A DNA stretch of 64,000 nucleotides from Branchinecta lynchi. Its lineage: Eukaryota > Arthropoda > Branchiopoda > Anostraca > Branchinectidae. The number at the start of each line of letters is the position of its first letter. Within the stretch, counting starts at the first letter, position 1. Positions 47,011 to 56,820 of the stretch are shown here, in pieces. The stretch lies in assembly GCA_023053575.1 (NCBI GenBank), contig JAKZAP010000021.1, forward strand, positions 3,183,790-3,247,789, read 5' to 3'. Made by a program: the position numbers and the translations under genes. Below the pieces are notes generated by a model. The model ran no database searches, had not been told where the DNA came from, and saw nothing but the letters and a program-made list of their open reading frames with translations.

Positions 47011-47288
47011 GAGCCTCGTTTTTGTTGGAATAGCGCTGCCACATCGCTGCTGCAGCACTTCTCTGCTTTTGCACAAGATGCGTTTTTGTATTCACTTTCT
47101 TCTTGGTTGAAGCGGCAGCGCTGCACCACCTTGCAGAGAAGCACGGACTTGGTCGGTGAGCAAGTCCGCAATTCTCGAGAAGCGCTGCCGTCTTCCTCGG
47201 AAGCACTGCAGTGCAAAAACGGATGCAGAAAGAATCAGTCCGGAATCGGCCGAGAAGTGACCTGCAGCTTGCAACAAAAACGAAGCTC
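47011..47288. mobile_element. TIR miniature element D, copy 2
   Basis: Same ends and interior as copy 1; right end reads ACGAAGCTC. The four frames that cross it are artefacts of the GC-rich interior. Confidence 0.75.
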
Positions 47289-47751
47289 TGGTAAGTGAGC
47301 CAAGAAGTACGGTTCGTTCTAGCCATGTGGCAAGGCATTCAGGCTTTTCCAGCCTCAATCGAGAAGCGGAAAGTGTACCGCAATTTCAAAATCGGTTAAA
47401 GATACATCTCCTTGAGGGTAGTTGGTGAGTGGAGGGTTTGGAAGACGAGAGAGGACAAATTGACAAATTAATCAATTAATTTTTAGTTTATTTTAGTGAA
47501 GGTTTGATCAGTTATACAATATGGTAGTAAATGTGTACTGGTTGCGCTTTTCAAGCACGTACGTGCTTTGTTTGTAACCGGTCGTCAAGCCGGAATGAAT
47601 TTTTGTAGTAAAGTTGTTGAATCCTTAAAAAAAAGGTATAAACAAGCGCCTAGGCTCGGCTCCGATTTTGACCCAACGTGGGTGCATAGCAGAAAGTGTA
47701 AATGTGCCTGTATAGGTGAGTAGGTGGTGACTCGCACCACTGCTTACTAAC

Positions 47752-47895
47752 CTCTGACAAAGTCACCTCTGCTTGGGCGTCCGAAGTCGCTCCTTTCTCT
47801 GCGAACGGGTCTGTCGCCAAGTCGGTTACTCATACCTGCACCGCCGCTGTTGCCGCCGGCGGCTCCGGTGGCAAACTCGATCTTCATCTCACGGC
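47752..47895 (-). CDS. ALYREF: Aly/REF export factor, RRM end and Arg/Gly-rich linker exon
   Basis: This 144-bp exon is flanked by a CTCTTAG acceptor and an AGAG|GTTAGT donor on the minus strand. It begins by completing the Gly codon of the previous exon and reads REMKIEFATG, matching the last beta strand of the REF RRM (MNIQLV in vertebrates). It then continues into a Gly/Ala/Ser-rich stretch and a basic segment with RPVRRERSDFGRPSRG. Family members carry an Arg/Gly-rich RNA-binding linker at this place. The exon leaves one base of a Gly codon, completed by the exon at 40613. The coding strand is more GC-rich than the surrounding intron, which fits a real exon. The linker sequence itself is not conserved in the family, so the call rests on phase, order and the beta strand. 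Confidence 0.85.
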
Positions 47896-48195
47896 CTAAG
47901 AGACGGTAGGTGAAAAACTAAGTTATGTCAACTAACAGGCAACAGTTCGGCTGTCCTCCGAGAAAACCTAGTATCTGCACCTGAGGAGCTCCCGAGAAAA
48001 ATTCGAAAACGTTGTTTTTTAAAGCTGCTTCTCTTTTAGTATACGTTCAGCAAACTAATGTGGTTTTGTAAACAATAAAGTGATAATGGTGGAGCATAGG
48101 TTTGTCAGATACTAGGTATGGAGAAAAAGCAGATTCATAGTATGTACATATAGGTAAAGCTCGAAAACAAAGTTGAGACCTTGTGTAGATACTAG

Positions 48196-48599
48196 AGGCG
48201 TATTCTCGCCGTTCCCCGAGGACTCCACTTGAGGAGTCCCCGCGTTTTTGTTAGTCCCGGGGAGTCACTCCCCGTATTCTCGCGAGTCCCCACGGATGTG
48301 GAATGCTTCGATTATCATCACCAACATAAAAAAGGACTCACTTTCAGATTCGGAGGGGATTCAGTTTTTGCTGGTGTTGGTGCAATGTAAAATTAATTAA
48401 AAAGAATCAGAATAAACTAAGCCAAAAATAAAGCGGATCCAGACTAGTTTCGTCAACGGCATATTTTGTTTTGGAACAAAATCCATTTTAGAAGCATTCC
48501 TCGTGTTCTCGTTGTTTTCCTAGACGGAGTCCGCGTGGAGTGACTCCCTCTATTCTCGCCGTTCCCTTCGATTCCCCGAGGAACGACGAGAATACGCCT
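48196..48599. mobile_element. TIR miniature element E, copy 2
   Basis: 404 bp with ends AGGCGTATTCTCGCCGTTCC and its complement, flanked by TAG on both sides (48193-48195 and 48600-48602). It lies in an Aly/REF intron. Confidence 0.75.
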
Positions 48600-49489
48600 T
48601 AGGTGAGATCTAAGAAACTAAGCATCGTAGAAAAATTCTGACTTCATCATTGAACTCCTCGTAGTCTGATTAGGTGGGATCCACTCCTAACTAAAATTAG
48701 ATTTTTGCCTGTAGATACTTGGGTTTTGTGGAGGAAAGCCGAGTTCCTACTAGTACTAATGACAGGAACCTTACTAGAAGATAGTCGTACAGAAGAGAGT
48801 CGTGAAATTCCTTGGCCCATCGTTCACTTCTTATGAAGGCGAATTGGCCAAGCTTGGCCTCTCTACTCTCTCTGTTAGACGACACTGACTGACTATGGAC
48901 TTCGGACGTAAGTGCCTGACCTCAGACCTTCTCAGAGTTATATAACCGGACTATGAAGTACCAAACCCAAGTCGACCGAGCACCAGACACAAAGCAGCAA
49001 CTTTAAACTGTACGAAACTTGTTCGCCGAGACACAACGGACAGGTACCTCAAGTCCTTTGCGCCCTAATTCGTACACCATTTCAATTCTATTTGTAATTA
49101 CAAGGTAAGTTATATACATTAAGCGCAAACTGTTGATCTTAAAACTTATTATCAAAATGTTGTATACAGTGTATATATAGTAGATGTACTGGTTGTTAAC
49201 TGTATGATGATCCAATGCTAGCGAGTGAATTCTACGAGCTATTAAAGGACCTGGCAAAATGTTTGGGGGGGGAGGGGGGAGGGCAAGGTATTTACGAACT
49301 GGCTGGTAATTTGTACGGACTGTTACAAAAAAAAACTGTTTTCCAGAAAAAAAAACAATAGTTTAGACGTTCATTGCTGACTGCGTCTCCTTGCGATCTC
49401 CCGTTTCGTTCCAAAGGTTTTACGCTGGCTCAATACTAACACAAGCTACTTCCACAATCACTCTATATATTTCTAAACCGGATACCCCA
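48600..49489. other. intronic stretch with no recognised feature
   Basis: Apart from a G run at 49264-49280 and two A runs near 49330-49360, nothing was seen. Confidence 0.4.
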
Positions 49490-49781
49490 ATTTCGTATGG
49501 TACATTCTAACCACTCTAACAAAACCACGCTGATTTTCTCGCTTGCCGCGTTTTGCTACCTTCGACGGTTTTCTGCGAGCAGTTTTTCCATCAGAAAAAC
49601 CGGTTATGTATCTGTTTCCCTGTTTTCGCTATCAGTCAACGGGTCTCAGAAAAGGCTTAAAACAGCCAAAACCGCTACACATATAAATAAATAAACATAC
49701 AATTTTATAACATAGTCATATTAATTGGCGATTAGTCACTCTATTTATACCTACATGTTCATGTAATCAACAACGTGATGT

Positions 49782-50082
49782 CAGGGTTGCCACATCCAAA
49801 ATATTTAGAGTGACTTTTTGGCCCAAAACAGAGACTGAATTGGGAGTGAAATTTATTTTTATGAAATGTGCACTTTTGGTCGGAATCGTTTCTGTAAAAA
49901 TTACACATCTTAATTTTACTTTCATAAAAAATAGTCACTTCTGGTCGGAATCCTTGCTGCAAAAATGACACATTTCGTCATTTTCTGAAATGGAGTGATT
50001 TTTATGTCCTACGTAGGACAAGAGTGACACAAAACAAAACAGAGTGACAATTCACACTATCGTGCGACATGTGGCAACCCTG
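49782..50082. mobile_element. hAT-like miniature element, CAGGGTTGCCACA ends
   Basis: 301 bp with ends CAGGGTTGCCACATCC and CATGTGGCAACCCTG, flanked by CGTGATGT and CGTAATGT (7 of 8 identical). Internal repeats of a GAGTGACTTTT type word are seen; no coding sequence. Confidence 0.75.
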
Positions 50083-50245
50083 CGTAATGTACAAAATACT
50101 GCCTGAACGAGCGCCTGCATCGGGGAGACGCTGACGCTTGGCAAGGCCAAAACTTATTTTCGTGCCTTGTTGCATATCTTGGCTGCGGCACCTCAGTTGG
50201 GAGAAGGTTCCGGTGCTTCGCCGACATCAATACTTTCTTTTTTTT

Positions 50246-50460
50246 TTACCAAAACCCATGGTTCGGTCGTGGCGTCTGCAAGACAGTCTTTGGAGTTAAG
50301 AGCTTCTCGAGACTTTGATCGTAATCGGGCTGTGCCTGACCTAGAATAATTTTTACGGCTCGTTTTTGTACGCTCTCCAACTCTTCAGAATGCTCTTGGG
50401 TCAAAACTGTGTGCCAAGCAGGACAAGCGTATTCAACAATTGACCTCATGTACAATTTAT
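50246..50460 (-). mobile_element. LINE reverse-transcriptase C-terminal fragment
   Basis: The frame MRSIVEYACPAWHTVLTQ then LESVQKRAVKIILG is the post-RT segment seen in many LINEs and resembles the one at 18130-18250. It is 5'-truncated. Confidence 0.65.
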
Positions 50461-50761
50461 AACAATTTAGTAATTATTAACTATTAAAACCGAAACTACG
50501 GAGAGTGACCAGATTTCTAACAGAAAAATTAGCTTTACTCGTCATTTCGCAAACATGATTATTATTATTATTAACAAAAAAATGGGCGCGCGAAAAATTC
50601 ATTACGTCCAACCGAGAGCTAAAGGTACTTCGTATAGAATTTCCCCTAAGCAATATTTATAAATCACGGATTGAAAAAAAAAAAAAAAAATGGCTTCCGG
50701 ATGGCAACACTGGTTCGACCAAACTACAACTGATGACGAACCATTAATTAGTAACGTCATT

Positions 50762-50901
50762 AGTTGCGTTTTTGAAGATACCATGGTATCTGATACCACG
50801 GTTCAAAGTTGTTTTCGCAGTTACCGTGGTATCTGATACCACGGTCAAAAGGGTTTTTTGCAGTTATCGTGGTATCTGATATCGTGGTATCTGATCGTGG
50901 T
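50762..50901. mobile_element. TIR element F, left half
   Basis: AGTTGCGTTTTTGAAGATAC then repeated CGTGGTATCTGA words, cut at the border of the hammerhead palindrome. Confidence 0.6.
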
Positions 50902-50912
50902 ACAACGGATAC

Positions 50913-50977
50913 GTCAGCAATGATTCTTCATCAGCGATATTTCGGCCCTTCTTGGCAAGGGTCCTCGTCAGGCTGTC
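50913..50977 (-). ncRNA. hammerhead-like motif, inverted partner
   Basis: This is the mirror copy of the motif at 51158-51222. On the minus strand GACAGC (50972-50977), core CTGACGA (50965-50971), stem II, GAAA (50940-50943), triplet ATT (50919-50921) and GCTGAC (50913-50918) occur in order. The one visible difference near the cleavage site (ATT instead of ATA) keeps the NUH rule. Confidence 0.6.
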
Positions 50978-51157
50978 AATCCTCTGGTTCAACTTCGGGG
51001 AAGGAAACAAACCTGTAATAAATAACTGAAGCTTCTACCGACTATAAATATCTTATTAAAATTATTATTAAAATTTTAATAAGATATTTATAGTCGGTAG
51101 AAGCTTCAGTTACTTATTACAGGTTTGTTTCCTTCCCCGAAGTTGAACCAGAGGATT

Positions 51158-51222
51158 GACAGCCTGACGAGGACCCTTGCCAAGAAGGGCCGAAATATCG
51201 CTGATGAAGAATCATAGCTGAC
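51158..51222 (+). ncRNA. hammerhead-ribozyme-like motif, best copy
   Basis: The order matches a type I hammerhead: stem I 5' strand GACAGC (51158-51163), core CTGACGA (51164-51170), stem II hairpin GGACCCTT...AAGGGCC (51171-51191), GAAA (51192-51195), short stem III with a large loop, cleavage triplet ATA (51214-51216), then stem I 3' strand GCTGAC (51217-51222). From the core outward stem I pairs C-G, G-C, A-U, C-G, then a mismatch and G-C. Stem III is only about two pairs, as in hammerheads of Penelope-like elements, which work best as dimers. The reading is by eye. It forms the right arm of a palindrome. Confidence 0.6.
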
Positions 51223-51399
51223 GTATCCGTTGTAAACATCGTTTGAATAAATGTTTCAAAGTCAGCTTGGGCTCAAAGAATATTTATACGAAAGTGTATA
51301 CCCTGTGAGTTTGGTTATAAAGTCGTAAGAGGTTACGCCCAGCACAACCTTTGTCGTTCTTAACCCCTCGCACTCGCTGTCGTGTCTGTTATGTCGAAC

Positions 51400-51735
51400 T
51401 TCCGATAGTCAATTAAGCCTAATTCATTCCGGTTTGTTTTTAGTTGCGACCAGGCCAGAGATGACCTGTTCTGAGACGTGAACTTTTAGTTGACGTCCAA
51501 TATATAATTCAGCCTAATTCATTCCGGTTTGTTTTTAGTTGCGACTAGGCCAGGGATGACCTGTTATGAGACGTGACCTGTTATGAGACGCGAACTGTTA
51601 TGTCGACGTCTGATAGTCAATTCAGACTAATTTATTCCGGTTTTTTTTTAGTTGCGACCAGGCGAGAGATGAACTGTTATGAACTGTTGTTTATGAAACT
51701 GTTTTGAGACGTGAACTGTTATGTTGACGTTCAGT
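51400..51735 (+). repeat. tandem array of 95-113-bp units
   Basis: Three units anchored by AATTCATTCCGGTTTGTTTT or AATTTATTCCGG (51421, 51516, 51629), each with AGTTGCGACxAGGCxAG and GACCTGTTxTGAGACG. A further unit is at 53771-53840, beyond the B array. Confidence 0.7.
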
Positions 51736-51832
51736 TCAGTTCAGTTTATTCATAAAAATAAAAAACACCATTAACTCTTTATGGCCCCACCATAAGGCCT
51801 AGCATCAGGCCTGGCAATGGGCGGGGATTATT
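51728..51832 (-). mobile_element. LINE tail with (ACTGA)n
   Basis: On the plus strand CAGTTCAGTTCAGTTTATTC precedes CACCATTAAC and AAGGCCTAGC. Read on the minus strand it is a short 3' UTR with a pentamer tail. Confidence 0.45.
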
Positions 51833-52039
51833 CTTTATTCATATTGACTAAAGGGGAAACGAACCAAAGAAATCAAAAAAGAAAGAAAAAGAAGGAGAAA
51901 AAAAAAGAAGAAGAATGAAGACATAACAAACGGACAAGAAATATCCACTAACGAACGATCTTCCATCAACAAAGCGTCCTTGCCCCCCCTCCCCCCCAAA
52001 AAATGAAGGAAAAAAGAAGAAAGGAAATTATGTTTTCGA

Positions 52040-53718
52040 TAAGAAACAAGAGCTACGAGTTCATATGGCACTTGTACGAGTAGGCTGTACAAGAAAGTAG
52101 ATGAGAACCTCACAAAAGACACCCGACATCCAAAAATGCGGTTCGGAAATAGAAATAGGATATTTAGTTTCACTCATTTCTGAGCAGTTCCGGCATCGTC
52201 TCGATTGTCTGCAGCAAATGCACATGACTGTTCAAACTTTCATCCCAATAAATCCATTTGTTTGATCCCTAGACGTGCTACACGATTTCCGGTACTCACT
52301 CTATCTCCACCTACCGTGGTCGAATAAGTTCCATCCGGATCGCTGCACTCTAAGCGTTTGTCAAGATTTCTGGTTCCCTCCACCAGCTCCCCCCCCCCCC
52401 CCCCAGTGACATCGGATCCGGTCCGGATTTAAAGTGGGACGTCTGAGACACGAGGTCATGCTAAATATCAACTTTCATCAAGATCTGACCAACCGTTCGC
52501 AAGTTAAAAATACCTCAATTTTGGCTTCCCCGTCCCTCCACCCCCCCCCCCCAGATGGTCGGATCGGGGAAGTGACTATTTCCTATTTAATCTGGTCGGG
52601 TCCTTGGCATGCTTGCCAATTTTCATTGTCCTAGCACATCAGGAAGCATCGAACTCGCGGGATCACTAGAAATTAGGACTCCCCCCCCAACTCCCCCAAA
52701 GTGAGCGGATCCGTTCCGGTTATGTCAGTCAGGTATCTAGGACTTGTGCTTGTTCTTTCTACCAAGTTTCATCCGGATCTCTCCACTCTGAGCGTTTTTC
52801 AAGATTTCCGGTTTCCCCTTCCAACTCCCCCCAATGTCACCGGCGTCTGAGACATGAGGTCCTTCCATATATCAAGTTTCGTTAAGATCCGACGACCCGT
52901 TCGTAAGCTGAAAATATTTAATTTTTCCAAATTTTTCCGGATTCCCCGTCCCTCCACTCCCCTCAAGACCCACCCCCAAGATTCATCGGATCCGGTCCGG
53001 ACTCGAAATGAGACATCTGAGACACGAGATCTTTCCAGATATCAAGTTTCATTAAGATCCGATCACCCGTTCGAAAGTGATGAATGTCCCTATTTTCCGG
53101 ATTCTGCCCCCTCCCCCACGATGGTCGGATCGGGCAAGTGACTATTTCCAACTTAGTCTGGTCGGGTCCCTGATATGCCTGCGAAGTTTCATCGTCCTAG
53201 CTTGCGTGGAAGTGCCCAAACTATTATTTATGTTTCTTGACTATGTCCAGGTTAATCAGGTCGTCAATCTTTTAACAATATATACTCCCGCATACGCTCC
53301 CTAATACATCTAATATTCCTGACAAGTTCCATTATCCTAACAATGTAATTTGTTTAGATCATCCACTTTGTTTAGGTTCCCGCATTCGCTCTCTCATACA
53401 TGGACTCGTGGCCCAGTTGGTAGAGCGTTGGCCTTATAACTCAGAGCTTTCTGGTCCGCTCCCGCATTCGGGCAGCCCTTTTTTTTGCTACTTTTCGCTC
53501 CACTTTTGCTTTATAGTTTCCGGACTCCCGGATCCGGGGAAAGTCGGATTGAAGAAATGATTAATTTTAAGTTGAGCTGGTCCGGTCCCTGATATGCCTG
53601 CCAAGTTTCATCGTCCTAGCTTATCTGGAAGTGCCCGAACTAGCAAAACCGGGACCGACTGACGGACAGAAATTACAATCGCTATATGGCACTTGAGTAA
53701 GCTCAAGTGCCATAAAAA
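52040..53718 (-). repeat. family B array, inverted, second
   Basis: The border GAGTTCATATGGCACTTGT and the next 150 bp match 43111-43260. The array runs to GACTGACGGACAGAAATTAC and ends in the palindrome TATGGCACTTGAG-TAAG-CTCAAGTGCCATA (53685-53714). Confidence 0.75.
53402..53473 (+). pseudogene. degenerate tRNA-like sequence
   Basis: The A-box region (GTGGCCCAGTTGGTAGAGC) and a loop CTTATAA (anticodon TAT, Ile-like) are present. The anticodon stem, T arm (B box reads GGTCCGCTCCC) and acceptor stem do not pair well. It sits inside the B array. I read it as a tRNA pseudogene or tRNA-derived repeat. Confidence 0.35.
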
Positions 53719-53770
53719 GACTTGGCCTGTGACTTGAAAGCTGAAAGGGTAGACGCAACCTTACCTCCTC

Positions 53771-53840
53771 AGGTATTGACGTCCGATAGCCAATCCAGAC
53801 TAATTCATTCCGATTTGTTTTTAGTTGCGATCAGGCCAGC
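53771..53840 (+). repeat. detached unit of the 95-113-bp array
   Basis: TTGACGTCCGATAGCCAATC, AATTCATTCCGATTTGTTTT and GTTGCGATCAGGCCAGCG match the units at 51400-51735. Confidence 0.65.
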
Positions 53841-53947
53841 GAAATTGCCACAAGCCGATCGCTGGCCCAAATAACAAACTTGGAAAGCTTTTTGTAACCG
53901 TTCTCATCAAATAAGGGACGCAGATCAAGCAGGGTCAAACAACTTAC

Positions 53948-54095
53948 CATCCAGAGGTACGTTATTGTATTGGTTCAATGCTCTGACTGCGTCAGAACTG
54001 GATTCAAAATGAACGAAGGCTGTGCCCAGAGACCGGCCAGACTTGTCGTAATGAACGGCATGCGAGCGAATGGGGCCAAATTCGCCAAACAGCTC
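53948..54095 (-). CDS. ALYREF: Aly/REF export factor, internal exon (second half of RRM)
   Basis: This exon encodes about 49 residues from ELFGEFGPI through [16 protein letters not shown] to [10 protein letters not shown]. That is the alpha-1 to alpha-2/loop part of the RNA-recognition motif of Aly/REF (THOC4), the nuclear adaptor that links the TREX complex and UAP56 helicase to spliced mRNA for export. The RNP1-like stretch and the VPLDG ending are diagnostic for REF-type RRMs. The exon is bounded on the minus strand by a TTACAG acceptor just above 54095 and by ATG|GTAAGT at 53948. It starts in phase 0 and leaves one base of a Gly codon, which the exon at 47895 completes. The first half of the RRM and the N-terminal UAP56-binding motif were not found upstream in the window. 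The annotation as an Aly/REF homologue is firm; which paralogue is unknown. Confidence 0.9.
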
Positions 54096-54436
54096 CTGTA
54101 ACAATACGTCCATTTCAATCACGAAGAAACCATCATAAGAAAGTAATTTATTTATATCTCGCCATTTTGAAAAAGCGGAGTAAATGCAAGAAAATGAACA
54201 AAACACACAAGACACAGAAAAAGACACTTAATTTTCAATTTTCGGCCAGGAAGCAGTGGATAACGTCGTGCGCTGGTCCTGTTGTCCATGATTTTTTATA
54301 GCGATGAGGAAGCTTCCAAAACGGAAACCCTTGCATCTTCAATTTTGAACTTCTCCGTCAATGCAGGTTATGACATAATTTAGACAAGTGGAGCAGGTGC
54401 TCTAATGCACTTAGGATACTTCTAGGCTGGACATAC

Positions 54437-54597
54437 CTACACTGTAAAAAAAAAATCTTGCAGTATTTGCTACTGGGATTAATCTTATCTTATTGAGATA
54501 AGATTAACCCTAATTCGGATTAACCTTATCCCAAGAGATAAGATTAATCCCAGTAGCAAATACTGCATCCTCATTCGTAGAAACTTTGTACAGTGTA
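54437..54597. mobile_element. foldback miniature element, CTACACTGTA ends
   Basis: The ends CTACACTGTAAAAA and TTTGTACAGTGTAG and long inner inverted repeats (GCAGTATTTGCTACTGGGAT with its complement) make nearly the whole element a hairpin. Several GATAAGATTAA words mark the centre. It lies upstream of the Aly/REF exon at 54095. Confidence 0.75.
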
Positions 54598-55099
54598 GGA
54601 TGTTTTTGACTAAACGCAGACGGAGTCACGGATCACAGAGTTATACATTACGCCAATCCGTCTGTCAAGTTTTTTTAGGAACGGCAAACAGAACCTGTAG
54701 CTACCCTCTTCCCTGCCAAATGGCGTTCCAAAGAGAAATGTCTCTGATGCCCTACTTGAACCTTTGGACAATAAGTAAGTTACCTTTACTAATTAACTGA
54801 TGACTCAAAACAGTAATTTCGCATATTAACAAACTAATCTAAATCAGTTCATAGAAGGGTACAGGCTCAATGGACTAAATTTTAAGCAATATTCCGAATT
54901 TAAGGATGGTCATCCGTATCCCGGAAGTAAATAAAAAGACACCATTGATGCTCCCCCGGTCAGTCCCAGGATAATAATAATAATAATAATATTACAATGT
55001 TTATTTCCTGAATAGCTCTTATAATTACTCGCTAGCGTCGGATGGTCACACAATTATTAACACGGATAAAACTTAATAATCACTTCTCAATAATTACCT
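54598..55099. other. no recognised gene
   Basis: A plus-strand frame at 54600-54800 ends near TAAGTAAGTT but lacks a domain. An ATA/ATT repeat at 54972-54992 with TTACAATGTTTATTTCCTG is a minus-strand LINE tail. The missing 5' exons of Aly/REF were looked for here and not found. Confidence 0.35.
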
Positions 55100-55700
55100 T
55101 AAAATATTTATATGTATATACAACTGTCAGGTCGAATACTGTGTTATGTCGATGAGTTCCGTTATTTAGGATTCACGTTCAAGTCTAACCTGAATGATGA
55201 CCTTCATGTTAAAGAGTTGATATCGGGGCTCTGCAAACGTGCAAACGTTTTAATTCGTAAGTTCAGCAAGGCTGACCTTGATGTACGCGTTCAGCTGTTT
55301 AGAACGTACTGCTATCATCTTTTTGCTTTAGCATTGGTAACTAATGCTACCGCTAAAAGTCTTAGCAACGCTAAAATAAGTTATAACCGTGTGTTCCGGC
55401 GTTTGTTTAAGCTACCATATATCTGTAGTGTTTCTTCGGCGCTCGTTTCGAGAAGATGCCTCACTTTTGAGGAAATTCGCCGTAAGGCTAGAGCGGCACT
55501 TCTGTGCCGTCTTTTGGATTCAAAGATTGAAGTTATAAAATTTGCCACTGTGCCAATTTTTCATTGCCTGCCTGTATGGCAGTCTCTTCTTGCTGCAACG
55601 CAACAGCAGGAACAGACTGCATGATTTTGTTGTTGTTGTTGTTTTCTTTTCTGTGTGTTTTCTTTTTCGTCTATGGCTATTTGCTGAATTAAAAAGTATT
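55100..55700 (+). mobile_element. LINE C-terminal region, 170-residue frame
   Basis: The open frame 55112-55624 shows YLGFTFKSNLNDDLHVKEL, RANVLIRKFS, VQLFRTYCYHLF and FRRLFKLP, the downstream RT part of an RTE/L2-like LINE. It is the longest repeat frame in the window and has no internal stop. A tail with ATTCATTCATTC follows at 55699-55710. Confidence 0.65.
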
Positions 55701-55710
55701 CATTCATTCA

Positions 55711-56490
55711 CAATTAATTATAACGAATTTATCACAGTTCAGAATTAAAATAGTTTACGAAATATGGTACAAATGACGAAAGATACTGGTCAGTAGAGTG
55801 GATATCGGGGCGTACAAGTCTGATACAATTGTACCGTGTTCTTCAAAACTGTGCTAACTACATTTTCATAATTTTTTAGCCCAGTTTTGTGTATGCCATC
55901 TGCATGAAGAAAGTCGGAAATCAGAAAGTTCAAACTAATCTACCTGTTAGATGGTGCTCATGTCGTCATCTAGCACAATTTAACAGAATACCAAATCAGC
56001 TATGTTCTTTCCAATGGTATAGTTAACTCAGTTAAAACAAATATATTCTGTTAGCACAGTTTTGAAGAGCACGGTACAATTACGGGTTGCAGCGCGAAGC
56101 CTTGTTTCAGCTCGAGTCTGGTTTAGCGCTTCGTAATCCGGTAGATCTATGAAGATCAGAGTTACGTCCAAAATCCATTGCCAACTTGTGTTGTCCTTCA
56201 GACAGAGTGGAGAGACCACGACAGCAACAGCATAGTGATTCCTCGGGCTCTGGACCTTTTGTTATTTAGTCTGTTATTAAAAATAGCTTGAACCTGAATT
56301 CTACCCCCAGCAGACACGAGAGAGAAATGCGGCTCAGTAAAGCAAGCTGAAGCTGCCGTCGATGGACTACTAACAGCGAATTTTGAGTATTCCGCGTTTC
56401 AACAAGGCTCGATTACTTTTGATGCATTGTATCGATATGGCTGTCTCATACACATACGGCCTTTTTCCGTGACACAGTGTGGGCCACACA
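55711..56490. other. no recognised gene
   Basis: No domain, repeat family or splice structure recognised. GTACAATTGTACCGTG-like words at 55825 and 56070 flank 55800-56095 and may be an inverted-repeat relic. Confidence 0.3.
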
Positions 56491-56498
56491 CTTCTGAG

Positions 56499-56820
56499 CA
56501 AGGGCGTCACGACGGGGGGGGGGTGCCCCCCCCCAATGATGTCGACCAGTTGGTAAAATTAACCGAGTCGGCGCGAAATGTCACGATTTTTCTTCAAAAC
56601 AGTTGATTTTTTCATGAAAACAGTCGGTTTTTCTGAAAATTGGTCGATTTTTCGTCAAAATAATCAGATTTTTCTGAAAATCAGTCAATTTTTTTCAAAA
56701 AAATCATTTTTGTATGTGAAAACCGTCATGTTTTCTGCAGAAAAAGTCGGTAAAAATTAAAAGCCAGTCGGTAAATGCCTCGTCCCCCCCCCCGAAATAT
56801 TTTGGCTAGTAACGCCTCTG
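56499..56820. mobile_element. hAT-like element with internal 21-22-bp repeats
   Basis: The ends CAAGGGCGTCAC and GTAACGCCTCTG are flanked by the exact 8-bp duplication CTTCTGAG (56491-56498 and 56821-56828). Most of the interior is a tandem array of 21-22-bp units resembling GATTTTTCGTCAAAACAGTC. The same units appear at 9200-9280, 23695-23775 and 25540-25650. Confidence 0.75.

Larger units (their letters stand above)
40614..47751 (-). other. Aly/REF last intron
   Basis: The intron runs from the GTTAGT donor at 47751 to the TTTTAG acceptor at 40614. It holds hAT-like copy G3, a B array (41619-44430), a hairpin repeat, the longest copy of the hammerhead element (44540-45640), a TTTAA-flanked TIR element (46718-46943) and miniature element D2 (47011-47288). 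The stretch 40944-41618 has only a LINE 3' tail. Confidence 0.75.
50902..51233. repeat. near-perfect palindrome of about 330 bp
   Basis: The left arm from ACAACGGATACGTCAGC and the right arm ending GCTGACGTATCCGTTGT are reverse complements over roughly 160 bp each, around a short AT-rich centre near 51060. Arms differ at only a few positions. Each arm carries one hammerhead-like motif pointing outward from the centre. Confidence 0.9.
47896..53947 (-). other. Aly/REF intron between the RRM exons
   Basis: The intron is inferred from the donor GTAAGT at 53947 and the acceptor at 47896. Its 6.1 kb is nearly all mobile DNA: miniature element E (48196-48599), a hAT-like element (49782-50082), a LINE fragment (50246-50455), an F fragment, the hammerhead palindrome (50902-51233), a 95-113-bp tandem array and the B array (52040-53718). 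The segment 48600-49490 shows nothing I recognise. Confidence 0.75.

Noticed and set aside
54600..54800. Possible Aly/REF 5' exon or other plus-strand exon
   Set aside because: Wrong strand for Aly/REF and no match to the N-terminal UAP56-binding motif or the first RRM strand.
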